A stretch of DNA of 64,000 nt from positions 2,480,001-2,544,000 of the forward strand of contig CM038910.1 of assembly GCA_021904315.1 (NCBI GenBank). Reading direction: 5' to 3'. The position numbers and the translations under genes are program-made. A model generated the notes under the pieces. That model searched no databases, had not been told where the DNA came from, and worked only from the letters and a program-made list of their open reading frames with translations. Each line of letters opens with the position of its first letter. Positions within the stretch are counted from its first letter, which is position 1. Positions 25,893-37,335 of the stretch are shown here, piece by piece. This DNA is from Sphagnum magellanicum. Its lineage: Eukaryota > Streptophyta > Sphagnopsida > Sphagnales > Sphagnaceae.

Positions 25893-26177
25893 TTAATTAT
25901 AGGCACATTTGGGGGATTTATCATAAATATTTTCAGACCTAAGAAAAAGATCAATCCTATTTGAAATTATATAGGTTAAATTAATTTTCTTTAAATTAAA
26001 CATAATATTAAACCTAAAGAGGTTTTCTTTAAAGAATGATGTCAAATTTGTATTATATGTTTCGCCAGAAATTGAAGTCCACACAATGATAAAGTCATCT
26101 ACATAGCATATATGGTGAAGGTGTACATAGTTTGGATCCTTCTGGTCTGCAAAGGTTATTATTTCTTTCGCAATCAA
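25893..26177 (-). pseudogene. Group II intron maturase (reverse transcriptase) fragment
   Basis: A 94-residue open frame carries the reverse-transcriptase catalytic box as CYVDDFIIVW, followed by a FFKENL...NLKKINLTYI stretch typical of the palm/thumb boundary of group II maturases. The rest of the protein is missing. Its orientation agrees with the domain V remnant. A non-LTR retrotransposon origin is the main alternative. Confidence 0.6.
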
Positions 26178-26199
26178 TTTAAATTACCGTCTCTCTTTT

Positions 26200-27344
26200 C
26201 TTTCCAAAATAATCAAAATGCTTCCTAGCTTCCTACGTTTTTATGTGGGATTTGGGTCTTTGTAAAAAATAATCCAAAGTATATACTTTTGGAATTATTA
26301 TATTATTCAATGCAGCTTGTCTAACTATATTGAATATAATTCCATTTTATTTATCGTAAGTGCATAGTATGATACTTGCAAACTCACTAGAAGCAAAAAT
26401 AAATAAATAAATCGCTTCTATTTGCCGCAACAACCTAAGGGCGTCAAGTGTAAACCATTTCCACCACATGTGCATCGTTCTGACCTTTAAAAAATAGACA
26501 ACCTTGAAATGGGATATTAAGTGAAAAAGGGTGTTATGCCTTCCACAACCCAATTAATGCCTGAAACAATATGGTGGGATTGAGAACAATCAAAAGGAGT
26601 TTAGAATAAGTAAAAGCGCAAGGTGGGGATAAATTATACATACATATATATGTATATAGATGTTATATTTTATTTTCTTGATTGGTTCAGCGATGACTTA
26701 TAATTAAGTCTACTTTATCTCAAGCAATCTCAATGTTCTTTGAATTTCACATGATGTTTTCGAGGCAACTTTATTACTAAAATTGTTCCACTTGCGTAGC
26801 TCACATCCTAATGATAGCCAACTTGAACAAATGTAGCAAAGTTGGAGTAGAACATGCAATTGTGATGATATATTTAAGCACATTCAATTATTCCTTACAC
26901 TAAAGGTGTTGCTACATCTTGAAATCCTAATTGCTAAGGTTTTGCAACGTCACAATAAGCAATTGGAAATAGCCATATTTTTTCAAAATCATTTGGTACA
27001 TTCTTGTTTTGTCAAAACTATTCCAACCCTTCTAGAAGGCCCTTTGCAAAAAGGCCAACCAACCAAAAAAATAGATTTTTTTTTTGCCTTCACATAAGGA
27101 CGCCCATATAGGTAGACCCACCATAATGATCCCATAAAAACCCATCAAATAGAAAGATCAAAAATAAAACCCACCCTCCAAAACCATAGGTGATAGCTTT
27201 GCATCATACGACTTTCCATTTCAATTGATAGGACTTGAGTCCTAAAAAATAAACTTGGTAGGCCTAAAAAGGAAAAAAACCTAAGCTCCCAATGGCTCTT
27301 CAAAAAGCGAAGGTACTTTTGTATTTTATAAAAACAAAGGAGTT
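26200..27344. other. AT-rich spacer inside the organelle-derived cluster
   Basis: No gene was recognised. The open frame at 26906-27097 has no family resemblance I can name. Confidence 0.4.
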
Positions 27345-28539
<1,195 letters not shown>

Positions 28540-29500
28540 TCTAGTATTTTGAACATGGTGGCCTTACTCCTCAAGACACCAATCAAAAAATTGTCTGCAT
28601 ATCTAATATATTTTACCCCAATGAACTCAAGGTTTTTATAATATTTGTGGTTGATTTGCAACTCCCTTGCCGTGTGCATTCAATGCCGATTTTCGCACCT
28701 TAGTTGCTGTATATTTTTCTTTATCTTGCCATCATTTTCCTATCTAGGTAATTTAGTTTTCAATATTCAGGGTTAATGTGGCTTGGATTTCATGTTCCAT
28801 TTTTTCTTAACCTAATCTACTTCATCTTCTAGTTGGTAGAGGTAAATATCACACAACAGAAATGACAACATGCTTTTTCCTTGAGGCATTATCTTATCTT
28901 CATATATAGATCTTCCTACACTTATTATGCCCACGTATATGTGTTAACATATCCAAAAAATGTTTATTTTGTATATTTTTTTAAATAATGCCTTCGAGCC
29001 TTTTTCGATTCAAGGTTTCATAGCACTTTTGAATGTCGAATTCAATAAAGCAAGACATTTTCTTCTACCCATACTTTATGATTTTGAGTGCTATATGGCA
29101 AGACTTGGTCAGTCTAAACTTATGCAAGTCCTTTCAAAATGTTGGTTTGTATATTTTTTTTATAGGATTGCTTTGATGATTTTTTATACTTGGTGGTCTT
29201 TGAGGTTGATCATTACAAGCAGTCTCATCTCCTTGGGTTTTCCTAGTTTTGGGATGTTGACTTGTCTTGCAAGTTTAAATGAATATTTTCTCATGCATAG
29301 TCATTTTGCAATGTGCTCAAACCATCTTCAGTTGACACCCAAAATAAAATGTTTTCCTTCCCCTCCTCCCCAAGAAGGTCTTCCGTTCATCATCTCCTCT
29401 TAGGGTCATGTTTTTTAGTTCAAATTTGATATGTTTGTATGTTGTTATGAGCACATGTGGGTCAACTATTATGTTGGTGATCTTTTGATATTTTATTTTG
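28540..29500 (-). pseudogene. Decayed group II intron maturase, several RT motifs in order
   Basis: Reading the minus strand from 29500 down, the order of a group II intron-encoded protein is visible: an N-terminal HIKFELKNMTLRGDD-like block, NIPKLGKPKEMRLLVMINLK (fingers motif), FIEFDIQKCYETLNRKRLEG (palm), IMPQGKSMLSFLLCDIYLYQ (PQG box) and YIRYADNFLIGVL (catalytic YADD box with Asp-to-Asn). Frames shift and stops intervene. The mitochondrial genomes of early land plants carry many such ORFs, so mitochondrial origin is likely. A second copy of the N-terminal part lies inverted at 36490-36735. Confidence 0.75.
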
Positions 29501-29512
29501 GCATTAGGTTTT

Positions 29513-29716
29513 AGTTTCCAAATCCAATTGGTCGCAATCTTAACTCAGACATGAGAAATAAAACTTTTTCAGTTTTCAATTCCGAATCCAATTGGTCGCA
29601 ATCTTAACTCAGACATGAGAATTAAAACTTTTTCGGTTTTCAATTCCGAATCCAATTGGTTGCAATCTTAACTCGGACATGAGAAATAAAACTTTTTTGG
29701 TTTTCAATTCTATCCA
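29513..29716. repeat. Three 64-bp tandem repeats
   Basis: Near-identical units begin at about 29521, 29585 and 29649 (AATCCAATTGGTCGCAATCT ... AAAACTTTTTCGGTTTTCAA). The minus strand has an open frame (29609-29815) that starts in unique DNA (MEIAPCLWGKATIYTVLVEP) and runs into the repeats. I cannot assign it. Confidence 0.85.
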
Positions 29717-30154
29717 TTGTTGAACCAACAAAGTTTCCTTTGTAAGTTCTTGTGGTGGTTCTACTAGGACTGTATAAATCGTAGCCTTTCCCCATAGACA
29801 AGGTGCAATTTCCATTAAAAGTTCTCTCTATGTATTTAAAGATTTATAGGGCCTTGGTTGACTTGTTTGTTGTCGTGGAGTTTGTGTATTTTCCGATGCA
29901 AGGTTCCCTTTTTCCTTCCTATGTAGTAAAAGTACTCATGTTGTAAATGGCACATATCCCAAATTCACGCATGTGTAATCCTAGGTGTCTTCCCTCCAAG
30001 AATGGGGCGACCATCATCAAGGTTCATTTTCCTAAATTTCCGATAGTTAGTTTTTGACTCACCTACTTTCAACTCAGTTCTAATCAGATAAGGCATATTA
30101 CACGCTAAAGGATCCTATGCAAAGCTTTCCAATTCTAGCAATCCCATGTAGATT

Positions 30155-30945
30155 TCACCCCGTTCACACGATTTACACATAATCCTACGTTAATAACAAG
30201 TCAAATTCCACGATAAAAGAGTTTTGTTTCCAAAAAGATTTGTCCATTTGTAATTGAAATAACATTCATAGGAATATAAGTAGACACGTCTCCAACTTGT
30301 GTTTCAATTGCGAGTAATGCAATGAAACTACCTACACCAATCTACTCTGACATTTTAGCGACTTTTTTTAATAAACGAAAATGTAAATAGAATACATCTC
30401 CTAGGAACGCTTCACAACCTAGTGGTCAACATAACAATAATGGCATTTGATGATATGCCACTAATTGCTTACTTAGGTCATCATAAATAATTAAAGCATG
30501 CATTCCATTATCTCGAAAATATTTTCCCATAACACAACCTAAATATGGTGCCAAGAATTGTAGAAGAGCAAGATCTGAAGTAATTGTTGCTACAATAATG
30601 TGATATTCTAAAACATCTGCTTCTAAAAAAATCTTAACCAATTGTGCCACGATTGAACGTTTATGTCTAATTACTACATACACACAATAAAAAATTTCAT
30701 TATTTGAAGTGCCCTGCACGTTGATTTGCTTTTGGTTTAATATGGTATCAATAGTTATAGCAGTCTTTCTAATTTCTTTGTCTCCTATTATAAGTTCTTA
30801 TCGACCACGACCTATAGGAATTAGGCTATCTACTGCTTTCAATCTTGTTTGCATTCGTTCATGCACAAATTTACATACAATAATCCCAAGGGTTTTAACT
30901 TCTACACACCTTCGTTTTGTAGCACTAAAAACATCAAGGGAAGAG
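30155..30945 (-). pseudogene. atp1: Mitochondrial atp1 fragment
   Basis: The alpha subunit of mitochondrial F1-ATP synthase is readable over about 260 residues: [135 protein letters not shown] and [14 protein letters not shown]. The Walker A segment is damaged (GDKEIRKTA instead of GDRQTGKTA) and there are stops. LAPYSGCAMGEYFRDNG and NQKQIN distinguish the mitochondrial gene from chloroplast atpA. Confidence 0.92.
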
Positions 30946-31269
30946 GGAAATGTTACCATCTTGAAAGTAAATAACTCAACAACAAAGCAAACTTACTTTC
31001 CATATTAAGATGATTTGATGTTGTAGCAAATTATAAAATATTTTAAGGATTTTTACCTAGTAACTGAACATTGGCATCTAAGCTACATAAATGAAAACAT
31101 GCGCAAATGTACGTCGCTTGCTCTTTTGCAAGTGTTTTTGCTTTATGCCTAAACGTGTTTTTTTTTTTCGATGTTTTTTTGCCGATGAAAACAAATTAAT
31201 TTTGCCATCATCAATATCTTTTACCATGATATTGTCGATTTTTTAGTTCATATTCAAAATGGAAAAAAA
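30946..31269. other. Spacer
   Basis: AT-rich, nothing recognised. Confidence 0.4.
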
Positions 31270-31425
31270 TTTCCATTGATTATGAAAGATGATTCTGAGT
31301 TGCTTTATCTAGATCAAATGCAAATTGTGCAAAGGCTCCTAACTCCACAAATTAAGCAAATTCTAATTTGAATTTTCTAGTTACTTGTTTCATAGCTTTG
31401 ATTTGAGCCGCAAAACCTACTCCAA
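31270..31425 (-). pseudogene. atpA: Chloroplast atpA C-terminal-region fragment
   Basis: The minus strand reads AAQIKAMKQVTRKFKLEFA, a stop, then FVELGAFAQFAFDLDKATQN. This is the chloroplast ATP synthase alpha subunit; mitochondrial Atp1 would read [21 protein letters not shown] here. It is only about 50 residues long and carries a stop. Confidence 0.85.
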
Positions 31426-32356
31426 TTATATACGATCAATAAAAAGATTAATAGACAAACACAGTATACCTTCCGTCAACACTTCATTTTAGATAGCAAA
31501 AGAAAAGTGGTAATAGATTTTTTTTTATAAAAAATTTAGTCATTCTAAAAAATCAATATTTTTTTGCCATGGATTTTATCTTCAAGCTTTTTGTTTTTAT
31601 TTTTGGGTTCAACCCAACTATGTTCGCCTAGGTGGTGTTGTAAAGGCAATGTATCACCTTTTCTATTAACGCAATTGCACCCATGACCAAGAAACCAAAA
31701 AAGATGTTGGTTGCTAATTTGTTCTACAAACGAGATGGGAAAAAAAAAAAAAAAAAATCGTTTACTTTATTCCCTTCCATCACCTAAATGGCATCGTGAG
31801 CTTTTGATGGCAAAATATCAATTGCATATGCCATTGGTGGCTTTCACAAAGACCGATATAATGATAACAATAACATAGCCAAGCTTGTTATGCCCAATGT
31901 GCAAAAAAAAAATTTTTTTTGAATGCACTTAATAAAAAAAACTCTTTATTTTTGGCATTCATAGATGGTGCGTAGAGCCAAAAAAGATTATATTGGTGCT
32001 TTCTTGTTTTGCGCCTTTTGTTTTGTAAAAAAAAGAAGCCTACAAAGGTCATAGGCTGCAAAAAAGGAATATATATTTACATTTTCTCCATTACTTCACC
32101 TTTAACATAGTAAATAATGGGGCAAGGTGGAATGATGAAAGTGCCCGTGGCCGATAAAAACATAAAGATTATGCCATTATTATGTAATATAATAATAAAA
32201 ACGCACTCTCAACCATGAGTCATTCTACTTATCATTACACTTTTCTAGCTTTATGTCAAAGCATTGCTTTCAACAAAATATATGTTTTACATGGACAGAA
32301 GAACATTCTAGTAAATATCCAAAACAAACCAAGAAAGAAGAGGAATATGAATGCCA
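31426..32356. other. AT-rich spacer with long homopolymers
   Basis: Contains an A-tract at about 31740-31757. The open frame at 32215-32490 is an artefact of the rRNA fragment that overlaps its 3' half. Confidence 0.45.
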
Positions 32357-32612
32357 TAATGGCACAAGCCTGCTTAACTATGAGACTTACTAATCGAACA
32401 AACACAAAAGTCGACCATAGTGATTTGGGAGTCTCGTGTGGAAAGGCTTTCGCTCAATGGATCAAAGGTACAATGGGGATAATAAGTTGATGACTCCCAA
32501 GAGCTTTTATCGACGAAGTCGTTTGGCACCTCAATGTCAACTCATCACATCCTGGGGTTGAAGAAGGTCCCAAGGGTTTGGTTGTTCACCAATGAAAGTG
32601 GTACAAAAAAAT
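32357..32612 (+). pseudogene. rrn26: Mitochondrial large-subunit rRNA fragment (rrn26)
   Basis: It reads as domain V of LSU rRNA (peptidyl-transferase region): GCTTAACTATGAGACTTACT, GTCGACCATAGTGATTTGGG, CGCTCAATGGATCAAAGGTA, CCCAAGAGCTTTTATCGACG, GTTTGGCACCTCAATGTC, CATCCTGGGGTTGAAGAAGG and TGAAAGTGGTAC. The details fit plant mitochondrial rrn26. It ends abruptly in an A-rich run. Most differences are transitions. Confidence 0.9.
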
Positions 32613-33269
32613 AAAAAATAAAAATCTGGTTCATTTCTCCCACTTTATTGGCTTTATGGATATAGGGGAGAAATAGACTTATTAAAGGCCTCCATTTTTA
32701 AGTTTGAGTTCTTTACAAGTACGTACAACTATTGCCCTAACTACTTTTGATTTTTTTGACAGGCATATTTGGTATCACCCTTTTTCATCTGTTAATAAAA
32801 AAAAAATCATTTATAAAATTCTAAGAAATTTTCCAACTAGGAAGGATTTGTTCTATGATCCAATTTTTCCACCATTGTGAACCCCAAAAATGAATTTGGT
32901 CATATAGAGACGTAATACAAAGTTTTTTTAAAAAAAATTGTCTAGTAACTAAGTATTTCTCCTCCTTTTTAAAAAAAAATAGCAAATTATTCTTACTCCT
33001 CCAAAAGAAGGAGAATGATGCAAAAAAATACAGAAATTTCGATAACATGTTCTGCCTTAAGCAAACGTCAAAGAGTATGTGTTCAAATCACAATCCAAGA
33101 TTTTCAAGGGTTTGCGATGAAATGACCATAAAAAGGAAGAAGTAGGTAATTGCGGCCTATTTGGTGACAAGTTTTGCTTAGAGAACTTTAGTAATAAGGA
33201 CTTAGACAAGAAAACTTGTTTTCTTTTCTTGTAATTTAATAAATACGTAAATCAATAATTTTTTAAAAA
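32613..33269. other. AT-rich spacer
   Basis: No gene recognised. Confidence 0.4.
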
Positions 33270-33362
33270 ATGCTTCAACTAGATCAATTTACGTATTTGA
33301 CACAATTTGTTTGGTTATGTGTGTTATGGGTCATGGTCGTGTTATTTATATGTTTAATTTTT
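33270..33362 (+). pseudogene. atp8: Mitochondrial atp8 5' fragment
   Basis: It opens with MLQLDQFTYLTQFVWLCVL, the conserved N terminus of the mitochondrial ATP synthase subunit 8 of plants, then loses similarity within about 30 codons. It starts at the native start codon. Confidence 0.8.
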
Positions 33363-33744
33363 TAATATGCCGAGTAACACGTTCGACTGCGCCCTTATAT
33401 TAATAAACATATGTTTCATTTTTATTACTACATCACTAGGTAAGACCTAATAACTTATTTATTCGCCCAATTTATTATCTAACACACATAAAAAAAATCT
33501 ATATTTTTTTCACCCCCCTCACCCCACATTCATTATTGGCTTTATGAAGGGAGAGCAGGACTTTAATCTCGGAAAATGTTAGCTCTCTAGGGGTTTATTC
33601 AAAAGTTTACCCGATCACAATTGTTACCTTTAACCTTCTATAAGCAAAATCTAGTTTCATTACATAGACAACTCCAATCTACTTTAGTCAATCATATGGA
33701 TATAAAAAGAGTTTTTGATTTATAAACAATACAATATTTCAACA

Positions 33745-34025
33745 ACTTTTTGAACTTATCTTTTATCCTACTTTCCATTGGGTCATAATTCGACTATGGA
33801 AGCAAGCCCTATCGATTTTATGAAAAATAAAGCTGATAAAATGAAATCTCTCTCCAATCTTCCATGGAAAGATGTAGGTTTTTTATGATGATAATTGGAG
33901 GCCATGTTCTGCTAGGAAACTGTTGGCTTCTTCAAAATATTGTTCCACCAACCTCTCATCATTGATAATAATAACAAAGTTATCAACATACTTGATGAGG
34001 CAGACTAATGTTGTTTTTTGGGTTT
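33745..34025 (-). pseudogene. Group II intron maturase fragment (YVDN box and X-domain start)
   Basis: The minus strand reads IKYVDNFVIIINDERLVEQY, then FLAEHGLQLSS, a stop, KTYIFPWKIGERFHF and KIDRACFHSRIMTQ. That is the catalytic RT box (Asp to Asn) followed by the thumb region of a group II maturase. It belongs to a different maturase from those at 25.9 and 28.5 kb. Confidence 0.6.
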
Positions 34026-34111
34026 AACAAAAGAAAGACTTATGGGCTTCGTGGCCCCAACAACTTTGTCTCTGTGAAAGCACGGAGGAAGACCTAGTAA
34101 ATAAAAATCTA

Positions 34112-34183
34112 AGCTAAAAAAGGGACTTGAACCTTCAACCTTAACCTTGGCAAGGCTATACTCTACCATTAAGCTATTTCCGC
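34112..34183 (-). pseudogene. trnG: Mitochondrial trnG(GCC) copy
   Basis: The minus strand begins GCGGAAATAGCTTAATGG and carries CCTTGCCAAGG (anticodon GCC intact) and GGTTCAAGTCCC. The 3' acceptor strand has decayed to TTTTTTAGC, so the acceptor stem no longer pairs well. It resembles plant mitochondrial tRNA-Gly. Confidence 0.8.
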
Positions 34184-34288
34184 CAACTCTAATAAAACAA
34201 TAAAATAGAGGGAAAATATGTGTAATTATAATTACATACTTTCAATTTATCAGACGTATTTTCCTAATACAATTTGATTAATAGCGTC

Positions 34289-34356
34289 ATGCTTGGAAAG
34301 ATTTGAACTCTTGACTCCCAAATCTATAAGTGTTCTATCCAATTGAACGACAAGCA
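34289..34356 (-). pseudogene. Degenerate tRNA remnant, trnR-like
   Basis: The minus strand begins TGCTTGTCGTTCAATTGG and ends GAGTTCAAATCTTTCCAAGC, giving a pairing acceptor stem, a D-arm and a T-arm of tRNA-Arg type. The anticodon arm is shortened and scrambled, leaving about 68 nt. It lies 105 bp from the trnG copy on the same strand, so the two may have moved together from mitochondrial DNA. Confidence 0.55.
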
Positions 34357-34399
34357 TAAGAAGATAGACTTGTTAAATATTATGGAGGTTTAATCAGTA

Positions 34400-34655
34400 C
34401 CATGCTAATGTTCTTAATATTTTTTTATTTTTTACTTTAGCCAATATGAGTTTACTTAGTACTAGCAGCTTTATTGGGGAATTTCTTATTATAGTATAAG
34501 CTTTCCAAAAAAATAACTTAGTGGCCGCATTAATAGCACTTGGGATGATTTTAGGTGTAGCTTATTCTCCTTGGCTATATAATCATGTGATTTTTGGGAA
34601 TTTCAAACCTAAATCCCTCCAAAAAATTTCTGATTTAAATGGAAAGCTTACATAA
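34400..34655 (+). pseudogene. nad4: Mitochondrial nad4 C-terminal-region fragment
   Basis: It translates as LANMSLLSTSSFIGEFLIIV, stop, AFQKNNLVAALIALGMILGV, AYSPWLYNHVIFGNFKPKSL and QKISDLN, the antiporter-like subunit 4 of mitochondrial complex I near its C terminus. One in-frame stop and truncation make it a pseudogene. Confidence 0.9.
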
Positions 34656-35139
34656 ATTTGTATATAAGCAGTCATTTCTTCCTCTCTTTAGTGATAAGTA
34701 ATTTGATTATTTTAAAATAGTAATATATGGAAATAATGCTTGTGAAAAGTCCTAAAAAACTAGGAGATATAGACCTTCAACACATTTCATTTTATGTCTC
34801 CTCTTTCCTTTTTTATTTTTTTTGAGTGAACCTTGTCGAAGAAAGAATGAAAAGGATTGAAAAAAGATGTACATATTTGTTTTTCTACAAGCTCTTAAAA
34901 ACTTTATTTAAATTTATCTTTTTGTTTATTGTAAGGGAGTGTGACGTGCTAACCAAAATAGATGATGTTTAATTCACTATAACCCCACATAAAGGATCGT
35001 GATAGGTGTCTAAGTATTTTTCTAAAAGCCTTGTGAAATGTTTATGGGCATGCATGATTTCTTTTGGAATTTCCATCCAAGAAGATATGTTTAGAAAGGC
35101 CTCTTTGGACAAGAGACACTTAACTAATTGCTTAGTTTC

Positions 35140-35332
35140 ATTTTTTTCGATTCCTCTAAAGACAAAAGACTTAATTAATGCCTTTTTTGAACCTTATCAG
35201 TATTTAATATTTTGCAATATGAAATTTCATGCCATAATTGTTATTTGTATTTTATTTTTGATTAGTGATGTTGGAAAATCTACACAAATAGGATTACATA
35301 CTTGGTTACATGATGTAATGGAGGGTTTTTGA
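35140..35332 (+). pseudogene. nad5: Mitochondrial nad5 fragment
   Basis: [20 protein letters not shown] then [20 protein letters not shown] matches the conserved core of mitochondrial complex I subunit 5 (expected GLHTWLPDAMEGP). The upstream part of the frame is only weakly similar. It sits about 0.5 kb after the nad4 fragment on the same strand. Confidence 0.88.
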
Positions 35333-35473
35333 ATAAATATTTGAGGGCTCTCATGTGCCATTAGGTACATTCCAACAATATCATTATACAAGAAGGCACA
35401 ACTTTAAATATTGAAGAGAATTTTTTTATAAAAAGAATTATTTACTCCCACATGCCACATTGTGGTAGAAATA

Positions 35474-35578
35474 TAAATTATTTGTCACAATTCAAGGTGC
35501 AAGTGCACTTTTTTTCTTTTTTTCTTTTTGTTGTGGGGGCCATTACCCTGCAAAACATAATAAAACTAGTGTTGCACC
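35474..35578. repeat. Direct repeat, left copy (pair with 36298-36395)
   Basis: ATTATTTGTCACAATTCAAG, GCAAGTGCA, GGGGCCATTACCCTGCAAAA and AAAACTAGTGTTG recur, slightly diverged, at 36298-36395. The two copies flank the chloroplast atpA and trnD pieces. Confidence 0.7.
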
Positions 35579-35693
35579 CACATTATTTACATAATAAATG
35601 ATGGAGGCTGGTTGGAAATTAGGGGGACGGAAAAAATGTACAAAGAATCATTGAAGGCACAATGTTTTCCTTCTTCTTAGCAAAGGCCAAAAA

Positions 35694-36045
35694 TACTTGC
35701 GCATTGCACATATTTATGGTCTTGACAATGTAATGGCGGGCGAGTTGGTCGAATTTGAAAATGGTATGATAGGCATTACTTTGAATTTAAAATCAAATAA
35801 TGTCAAAGTTGTTTTAATGGGTGATGGCTTGACCATTCAAGAAGGTAGTTATGTAAAAGCAACGAGTCAAATTGCTTAAATACTAATAAGTGATGCTTAT
35901 TTGGGTTGTGTCGTAAATGCCTTAGTTCAATCTATTGATGATAAAGGTCAAATCCCAGCTTTGGAATTCAAATTGATTGAATCCTCATCTCTTTGTATTA
36001 TTTCAAGGCCTTCTACATATGAACCTATGCAAACAAATGGAAAAA
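35694..36045 (+). pseudogene. atpA: Chloroplast atpA N-terminal-region fragment
   Basis: It reads [58 protein letters not shown], stop, [34 protein letters not shown] and YEPMQT. This is the beta-barrel region of the chloroplast ATP synthase alpha subunit. The first 60 codons form an intact open frame; a stop follows. It belongs to the same gene as 31270-31425 but lies on the opposite strand. Confidence 0.93.
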
Positions 36046-36213
36046 AAAATTGCTAAGACAAAAATATATATATAATTAAATTAAGGTTTTTTTCAAAATA
36101 TTTGGAATATATATTGTGCAAAAAATTAAAAATATTTATTATTCTTTATTTTACATTCCAAAATTCATTTGACACAAACACTTATGGATTGACATAATAA
36201 ATTCATATTTAAT

Positions 36214-36287
36214 GGCATTGTAGTTTAATCGGTTAGAATACCACCCTGTCAAAACGGAAGTTGCGGGTTCAAACCCCATCAATCCTG
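36214..36287 (+). pseudogene. trnD: Organellar trnD(GUC) copy
   Basis: The 74-nt sequence GGCATTGTAGTTTAATCGG...CCACCCTGTCAAAACGG...GCGGGTTCAAACCCCATCAATCCTG folds as tRNA-Asp with an intact GTC anticodon (36248-36250). Acceptor and anticodon stems have mismatches relative to the organellar gene (C at position 3, AAAACGG instead of AAGGCGG). Chloroplast origin is likelier given the adjacent atpA piece, but plant mitochondria carry a near-identical gene. Confidence 0.8.
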
Positions 36288-36297
36288 ACAAAAAGAT

Positions 36298-36395
36298 AAA
36301 TTATTTGTCATAATTTAGGGCGCAAGTGCATTCATCTTTTTTTGCGTAGTAGGGGCCATTGCCTTGCAAAATGCAGTAAAATTAATGTTGAGCCA
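36298..36395. repeat. Direct repeat, right copy (pair with 35474-35578)
   Basis: A diverged copy of the left repeat: ATTATTTGTCATAATTTAGG, GCAAGTGCA, GGGGCCATTGCCTTGCAAAA. Confidence 0.7.
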
Positions 36396-36489
36396 ATCTT
36401 TTTTTTTTCTGCCTTTTATTTTTGTTTTCTTCCTTGCCTAATAAAGCTTAGAGAAAAAAATACATTTTCTTCTCTACCTAATGCCGACA

Positions 36490-36735
36490 AAAAATTTAAA
36501 AAGATCACCAACATAATAGTTGACCCACATGTTCTCATAACAATGTACAAACATATCAAATCCAAATTCAGAAACATGACCCTAAGAGGAGATGACAAAA
36601 AGAAGACCTTCCTAGGGGGAGGGGAAGGAAAACCTTTTTTTTTCTTGGCATCAATCGAATACATGAATAATAACTTGGCTATCCATTTCCGAAGCATATC
36701 CAAATTTTTCACAACAAGGTTATGAAAATCCCTAA
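36490..36735 (+). pseudogene. Group II maturase N-terminal block, inverted copy
   Basis: VDPHVLITMYKHIKSKFRNM then TLRGDDKKKTFLGGGEGKPF corresponds closely, at DNA level too, to the minus-strand block at about 29290-29500. The spacing and wording (KSK..NMT) resemble the N-terminal RT-0 region of group II maturases. The following residues differ between the copies. Confidence 0.55.
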
Positions 36736-36867
36736 AAAATAATTGGTCATATCATATGCACTAATTGTCATTTGTCCAAAAAACCTATAGATTTTATCTT
36801 TCGATACTCAAATCAAGGTCCTGAAAATGAAAGGATATTACCATATTGAAGTCATAACACTCCTTTT

Positions 36868-37110
36868 TGAAAATCCCCTTTATAATAGTTAGCATTGCTA
36901 TTCTTCATCTTGTTACATTACATCAATATGGTTCTAATAATCCATTGGGTATCAATTCTTTTGTGGATAAAATAGTTTTTTATCCCTATTTCTACATAAA
37001 AGATTTATTAAGTTGGGTAATTTTTGCCATTTTTTTTCTATTTCTTTTTTTATGCATCCAATGTTTTGGGGCATCCTAACAACTACATACTTGCAAATCC
37101 ATGTATAACT
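36868..37110 (+). pseudogene. cob: Mitochondrial cob fragment
   Basis: [40 protein letters not shown] and [14 protein letters not shown] are mitochondrial cytochrome b. After a frameshift it continues as [14 protein letters not shown]. The heme-ligand region [10 protein letters not shown] keeps its histidines. Similarity stops close to where bryophyte cob genes carry group II introns. Confidence 0.92.
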
Positions 37111-37335
37111 CTTCTTGTTTGTTACAATTATGTCTGGAGGGTTGTTCGCACGTGAGTAGCATTCAAACCCATGTGCCTTCCGGCCTCGCCTTTCTATAAG
37201 GAGGAAAAAAGTTACCTTATCCCTATGCATACAATTGTCCTTGCAATGAAACGTAGATGGTACCCATGTTATGGTTCCTTGCAGTCCAATCCCACACAAG
37301 GTTAGGGAATCCACTCAAGCAATTGCTTTGAACCT
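37111..37335. other. Possible cob group II intron sequence
   Basis: Directly after the cob exon is a GC-richer block containing GAGGGTTGTTCGCACGTGAG and GCCTTCCGGCCTCGCC, which looks structured and could be intron RNA sequence. I cannot see domain V or VI, so the call is tentative. Confidence 0.3.

Noticed and set aside
32215-32490. 91-codon frame near 32.3 kb as a gene
   Set aside because: Its 3' half is large-subunit rRNA sequence; the protein reading is accidental.
34112-36287. Functional tRNA genes trnG and trnD
   Set aside because: Anticodons are intact, but stems carry mismatches and the neighbours are organellar pseudogenes, so they were listed as transferred copies.
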